Assembly: GCA_963814985.1 (NCBI GenBank)
Contig: CAWFFV010000048.1
Location: 1 to 8,358 of the forward strand
From: CAWFFV01 sp963814985
GTDB taxonomy: Bacteria; Chloroflexota; Ktedonobacteria; Ktedonobacterales; Ktedonobacteraceae
Direction: 5' to 3'
Length of the DNA: 8,358 nt
Shown: one piece after another, positions 6,133 to 8,358 of the stretch
Layout of the letters: every line of letters starts with the position of its first letter
How positions within the stretch are numbered: position 1 is the first letter of the stretch
The notes under the pieces: model-generated
Seen by the model: the letters and a program-made list of their open reading frames with translations, nothing else
What the model was told of the DNA's origin: nothing
The model's database searches: none
Position numbers and translations under genes: made by a program

Positions 6133-6151
6133 TGGTGTGGTATACTCTTCG

Positions 6152-6595
6152 TTGGGTTGCAAGAAGTAAGCTGATCTGGTAAAGTTGAGGAAAAGCAGAA
6201 AAAGAGGTCCCTCTTATGACAAAGCAGCCTCTCTTCGAATGGCGTCATTTTCCAGCTGACATCGCTGTGCTTTGTGTCCGTTGGTATTTGCTCTATTCAT
6301 TGAGCTATCGTGACCTGGAAGAAATCATGCTGGAACGTGGACAGCACGTCGATCACACCACGATCTACCACAGGGTGCAGCTCTACGCACCCGAACTGGA
6401 GAAGAGATGTCAGCCCTACCTCAAAGCCACCAACGACTCCTGGCGGGTTGATGAAACCTCCATCAAAGTAAAAAAAGAGTGGCTCTACCTCTATCGTGCT
6501 GTCGATTTCGCGGGGAACACGTTCGAGTTTCTCTTGAGTTCGACACGCGATGCCGAGGCTGCCAAACGCTCTTCCTCATCATTTTTGCAACACAA
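6152..6595 (+). mobile_element. Internally deleted IS6-type element
   Basis: TTGGGTTGCAAGAA (6152-6165) and TTTTTGCAACACAA (6582-6595) are inverted repeats matching at 12 of 14 positions. Both contain GTTGCAA, the core found in IS6-family ends (IS26 ends GGCACTGTTGCAAA). They enclose only the first half of an IS6-type transposase; the right repeat comes about 13 bases after the transposase homology stops. A full IS6 element is about 0.8 kb, so roughly half is missing. The exact outer boundaries and an 8-bp target duplication could not be recognised. Confidence 0.5.
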
Positions 6596-6716
6596 GTGCG
6601 ATGTCTTGCCAACATCCAGGAGGATGAAAATGGCTATTTGCGAGAGAACCACAAAAGGCAGTCGAAAAGGCACGATTATTTTTGATTGGGACACATACCC
6701 AGAATTGTTTGGCTAA
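6216..6716 (+). pseudogene. IS6-family transposase, C-terminally truncated
   Basis: Residues 1-118 are typical of IS6-family transposases: F-x-W-R-H-F near the start, an HTH-like stretch (SYRDLEEIM, then VDHTTIYHRVQLYAPELEKR), then NDSWRVDET with the first catalytic Asp (residue 79), and YLYRAVD with RDAEAAKR. In intact members a phenylalanine-rich turn, a second Asp (DK) and a catalytic Glu follow. Here the text changes to SSSSFLQHKCDV and loses all similarity, so two of three catalytic residues are absent and the protein cannot transpose DNA. ATG 6216 has AAGAGG (6202-6207) 8 nt upstream. That stretch can also pair with CTCTT (6211-6215), a weak hairpin over the ribosome-binding site. The last 48 residues to TAA at 6714-6716 are non-homologous read-through. 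Confidence 0.8.
6630..6716 (+). CDS. Possible 28-residue small ORF before the glycosyltransferase
   Basis: ATG 6630 is preceded by AGGAGG (6618-6623) at a 6-nt spacing, the best Shine-Dalgarno site in this part of the window. It gives MAICERTTKGSRKGTIIFDW and eight more residues, then TAA. It shares its frame with the truncated transposase and ends 20 bp before the glycosyltransferase ATG. It could be a leader peptide, the 5' stub of a gene lost when the IS6 element arrived, or chance. No family is recognised. Confidence 0.25.
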   Translation: MAICERTTKGSRKGTIIFDWDTYPELFG

Positions 6717-6736
6717 TTTGAAGGTGTTGGTTAGAC

Positions 6737-7600
6737 ATGGATAAAATCGTCTTTGCCATTGAAGAGAAAAATCAAGCGAGCACTATAAAAGTCTGCCTTG
6801 AAGCTCTAAGAAAGATCTGCTATGACAACATGGAAATTATTCTGATTGATGATGGTTCTATAGATAATACATGTGAAATAGCAGCACCATATGTCGATAG
6901 AATCATAATAAAGGGCGATCAAAATAATGGTTTAGCAGGCTCACGGAATATTGCCTTGGAACTATCGCAAGGAGCCTACTTGTTTATAATCGATGGCGAC
7001 ATAGAAGTAACTGAGCTTGAGCCTGAAAAGATAATTGCATTCTTAAAGATACACTCCGAGGTAATCGCACTGAGTGGCCACTATAAAGTACCCAATGGAG
7101 TAGACGACTACAACAAACTTCTCGATATAAGGAGAGAGAAAATTTTTTTTAAGGATAAGCTCACTTACATTTATGGATATCATAACTATACGACTTTCTC
7201 AGGTGGCTTTTGCTGTATAAACAATACCTCCCCTGAAAGAGTAATAAGGTTTCAGCACCATAAATCGCTACATGCAGACGATTTGCTCTGGCAAGTTGAG
7301 CTAATCAAAAAAGGCTATAAGCTTGCTTATTATCCAGAACTTGTAGGTATTCACCACCACCTTAGAGACCATAAGCATGGATTTATGAAAACGGTAAGCG
7401 AAGCAAAAGGTAATGTATGGTTTACTATGGCATTGCTGTCGCAAAAAGGCTTTCCTCCAGTGCTAGAACAGGTTATATGTGTACCCATACTCTTTGTGGC
7501 GGGGATTTTGATTCTATTTAAATCCATACTTCTCGGAGTCCTCTTCATACTGTTTGGCGTCCTCCCGTATCTATGGATAGGAATAAGTACTGCAGACTGA
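6737..7600 (+). CDS. Family 2 glycosyltransferase (GT-A fold), membrane-associated
   Basis: The protein would transfer a sugar from a nucleotide-sugar donor to a lipid-linked or polysaccharide acceptor at the inner face of the membrane. GT2 landmarks are in order: N-terminal strand IVFAIEEKNQASTIKVCLEAL (the usual P-x-KNE-x-STI turn, here E-K-N-Q), EIILIDDGSIDNT with DDG at residues 38-40, GLAGSRNIAL (65-74), IIDGD with the DxD metal/donor motif at 86-88, and HADDLLW (179-185) in the catalytic-base region. Two hydrophobic helices follow at about 246-262 and 264-284. ATG 6737 fits the family start; only a weak AAGG (6721-6724) lies upstream. The frame stops at TGA 7598-7600, but the next frame continues with sequence of the same character, so the C-terminus is probably frameshifted. 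The acceptor and pathway cannot be told from the window. Confidence 0.85.
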   Translation: MDKIVFAIEEKNQASTIKVCLEALRKICYDNMEIILIDDGSIDNTCEIAAPYVDRIIIKGDQNNGLAGSRNIALELSQGAYLFIIDGDIEVTELEPEKIIAFLKIHSEVIALSGHYKVPNGVDDYNKLLDIRREKIFFKDKLTYIYGYHNYTTFSGGFCCINNTSPERVIRFQHHKSLHADDLLWQVELIKKGYKLAYYPELVGIHHHLRDHKHGFMKTVSEAKGNVWFTMALLSQKGFPPVLEQVICVPILFVAGILILFKSILLGVLFILFGVLPYLWIGISTAD

Positions 7601-7779
7601 ACTTGAGAGAGAAATTTGTCTTTAATGCCTATTTCCTCTTCAAGAAAGCTCTGCAGTGCTTGTATTATCTTCTGGCGTTATTCGCAGGCGGCTATAGCTT
7701 GAGGACAAAGATTAAACTTCTACTATTCTCCTTGTACTCAGTATTTACGCACAGTACATCTGGATACGCCGCACATTAA
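7590..7779 (+). pseudogene. Frameshifted C-terminal tail of the glycosyltransferase
   Basis: Frame 1 is open to TAA 7777-7779 and reads LREKFVFNAYFLFKKALQCL followed by YYLLALFAGGYSL. Membrane GT2 enzymes often end with such a basic amphipathic stretch and a last hydrophobic helix. It starts inside the last codons of the main frame, has no ribosome-binding site, and would extend the enzyme from 287 to about 347 residues, a normal length. A one-base loss (or two-base gain) between about 7588 and 7605 accounts for the break. Confidence 0.55.
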
Positions 7780-7805
7780 ACTTTTGAAGATCGTGTCGCA
7801 GCATT

Positions 7806-7826
7806 CCCACTGCCTTCAGGCGTGGG
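7806..7826 (+). repeat. IS200/IS605-type end hairpin with a bulged T
   Basis: CCCAC (7806-7810), an unpaired T (7811), GCC (7812-7814), loop TTCA (7815-7818), GGC (7819-7821) and GTGGG (7822-7826) form an 8-bp stem with one extrahelical T. Hairpins with an unpaired T in the stem near both ends are the subterminal recognition structures used by the Y1 transposase TnpA in IS200/IS605 elements (established for IS608). Seeing it just before a tnpB-like start supports a left end here. The cleavage tetranucleotide cannot be fixed without a partner copy. Confidence 0.55.
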
Positions 7827-7864
7827 TTAAGTGGCCCCAACCCTGTCTGATATGCATAAGGAGT

Positions 7865-7910
7865 CTCAAAACTAGTCGATACCCCATTACCGCTCGGCGG
7901 TATTCTTGAG
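7865..7910 (+). repeat. Compound hairpin inside the IS605-like left region
   Basis: An inner stem TACCGC (7888-7893), loop TCG, GCGGTA (7897-7902) is enclosed by CTCAA (7865-7869) and TTGAG (7906-7910). It lies between the bulged-T hairpin and the tnpB-like start, so it would form in any leader RNA of that gene. No function is assigned. Confidence 0.45.
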
Positions 7911-7950
7911 TGAGTGTCATGAGTGATGGAAACACCTCAACAAGGAGAGG

Positions 7951-8299
7951 ATGAAAACGACCGTGTGAGTCGTTTCATGGTCTCTCCTCCCTCCCTCTGT
8001 TCAGCGTGAAAAAAGCGTGTGCTGGTTCTTCCCTATCAGGCCGGCTTTTGTCTGCTCTGCGCCTTGTGCAAGGGGGGCCGTCTCAGTGTTTCATCAACAC
8101 AGCACTCTTCAGGGAAGTGGGCAGCCTTTCTCTCTCTTCTTTTCCGCCAATGAGCGCCTGGTCATCGACAGGGATGGTGTTGCATACCCCTCACGGACAG
8201 GGAGTCCAGATCGTTGTGATGGTTCTCAGCATCAAGGAACGCCTCGGAGGTTGGACGGTAGCCAGGGGGAAGCGCGTTAGCTGTGGGAGTGTGAGATGA
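7951..8299 (+). pseudogene. Relic of tnpB: start codons and C-terminal tail with the core deleted
   Basis: ATG 7951 follows AAGGAGAGG and gives M-K-T-T-V, a common TnpB N-terminus, but TGA follows at once (7966-7968; TnpB usually has Arg here, CGA or AGA). Between about 7970 and 8190 no frame resembles TnpB. From about 8220 frame 2 reads SIKERLGGWTVARGKRVSCG and ends SVR-stop at 8299. This resembles the N-x-I-x-E-R and A-R-G-x-x-V-x-P residues at the end of TnpB proteins. The zinc-ribbon cysteines and RuvC acidic residues are absent, so it cannot be a nuclease. The identification rests on short end motifs. Confidence 0.38.
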
Positions 8300-8358
8300 A
8301 GTGGTGAAGCCTGTGGTTGCAGGCTGTTGGGAGTACGCCACGGGAGAACGGGGCGGGA
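8240..8358 (+). ncRNA. Possible right-end guide RNA (omegaRNA-like) remnant
   Basis: In IS605-type elements the guide RNA overlaps the 3' end of tnpB and runs to the right end. Here the tnpB-like tail is followed by a GC-rich stretch with the hairpin AGCCTG (8308-8313), loop TGGTTG, CAGGCT (8320-8325), then purine-rich sequence GGGAGAACGGGGCGGGA to the edge. Position and structure fit, but the guide end is outside the window and no sequence match could be tested. Confidence 0.25.

Larger units (their letters stand above)
7800..8358 (+). mobile_element. Degenerate IS200/IS605-type (tnpB-only or non-autonomous) element, running off the right edge
   Basis: Three signals occur in the right order: a bulged-T hairpin at 7806-7826, a tnpB-like start (AAGGAGAGG then ATG 7951, M-K-T-T-V), and a tnpB-like tail (GGWTVARGKRV ending at 8299) followed by a structured GC-rich stretch. 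Only about 350 bp separate start and tail, whereas tnpB is about 1.1-1.3 kb, so the middle including the RuvC core is deleted. No tnpA is visible. The left boundary is approximate and the right end lies beyond the window. Confidence 0.45.

Noticed and set aside
8006..8280. Two overlapping ~90-residue plus-strand ORFs as real genes
   Set aside because: They have no ribosome-binding sites and most of their length matches nothing; only the C-terminal stretch of one frame resembles a TnpB tail.
7800..8358. Group II intron or retron RNA
   Set aside because: There is no GUGYG start, no domain V-like element and no reverse transcriptase; the hairpin and tail motifs fit an IS605-type relic better.

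Overview
The window looks like an accessory, mobile-element-rich region of a bacterial chromosome or plasmid. The protein families resemble those common in Ktedonobacteria (Chloroflexota): a large NACHT NTPase, a DDE insertion sequence, an IS6-type transposase and IS200/IS605-like ends. That taxonomic reading is inference from remembered family resemblance; no ribosomal or taxonomic marker is present.

Layout. 1-272 (minus): decayed fragment that reads like a PIG-L/LmbE deacetylase. 273-386: a 25-bp inverted repeat around a 64-bp loop (MITE-like or a hairpin). 484-1926: an insertion sequence with 20-22 bp perfect terminal inverted repeats, whose DDE transposase is broken by three frameshifts and a nonsense codon and has apparently lost its catalytic Glu. 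2003-6132: a membrane/NACHT STAND-type NTPase locus on the plus strand. It has a two-helix membrane segment (2003-2293), a linker, a NACHT module (Walker A GTPGAGKST, Walker B LFLFDGLDEV), a helical domain and a long HEAT-like C-terminus. The locus is interrupted by two clear frameshifts (near 3446 and 5940) and probably two more upstream (near 2285 and 2467). 6152-6595: an internally deleted IS6-type element. 6737-7779: a family 2 glycosyltransferase with one frameshift near its C-terminus. 7800-8358: remnants of an IS200/IS605-type element (bulged-T hairpin, relic tnpB start, tnpB-like tail, possible right-end RNA), running off the right edge.

The most unusual object is a coding minisatellite at 5108-5386: 31 uninterrupted 9-bp units, each encoding a triplet of the form [D/Y/N]-[I/V/M/T/F]-[R/L]. 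It lies in the C-terminal (putative sensor) half of the NACHT protein. It keeps perfect frame although the rest of the gene carries frameshifts, and it contains several exactly identical neighbouring units, which suggests recent expansion.

How the genes relate. The NACHT locus is the only candidate functional system (STAND NTPases of this type are known in antiphage defence and signalling), and it is surrounded by dead or dying mobile elements. Almost every long gene carries at least one frameshift. Either this is a genuine gene graveyard or some of the single-base indels are sequencing errors. The internal deletion in the IS6 element and the severe decay of the IS605-like element favour real decay for at least part of the region.
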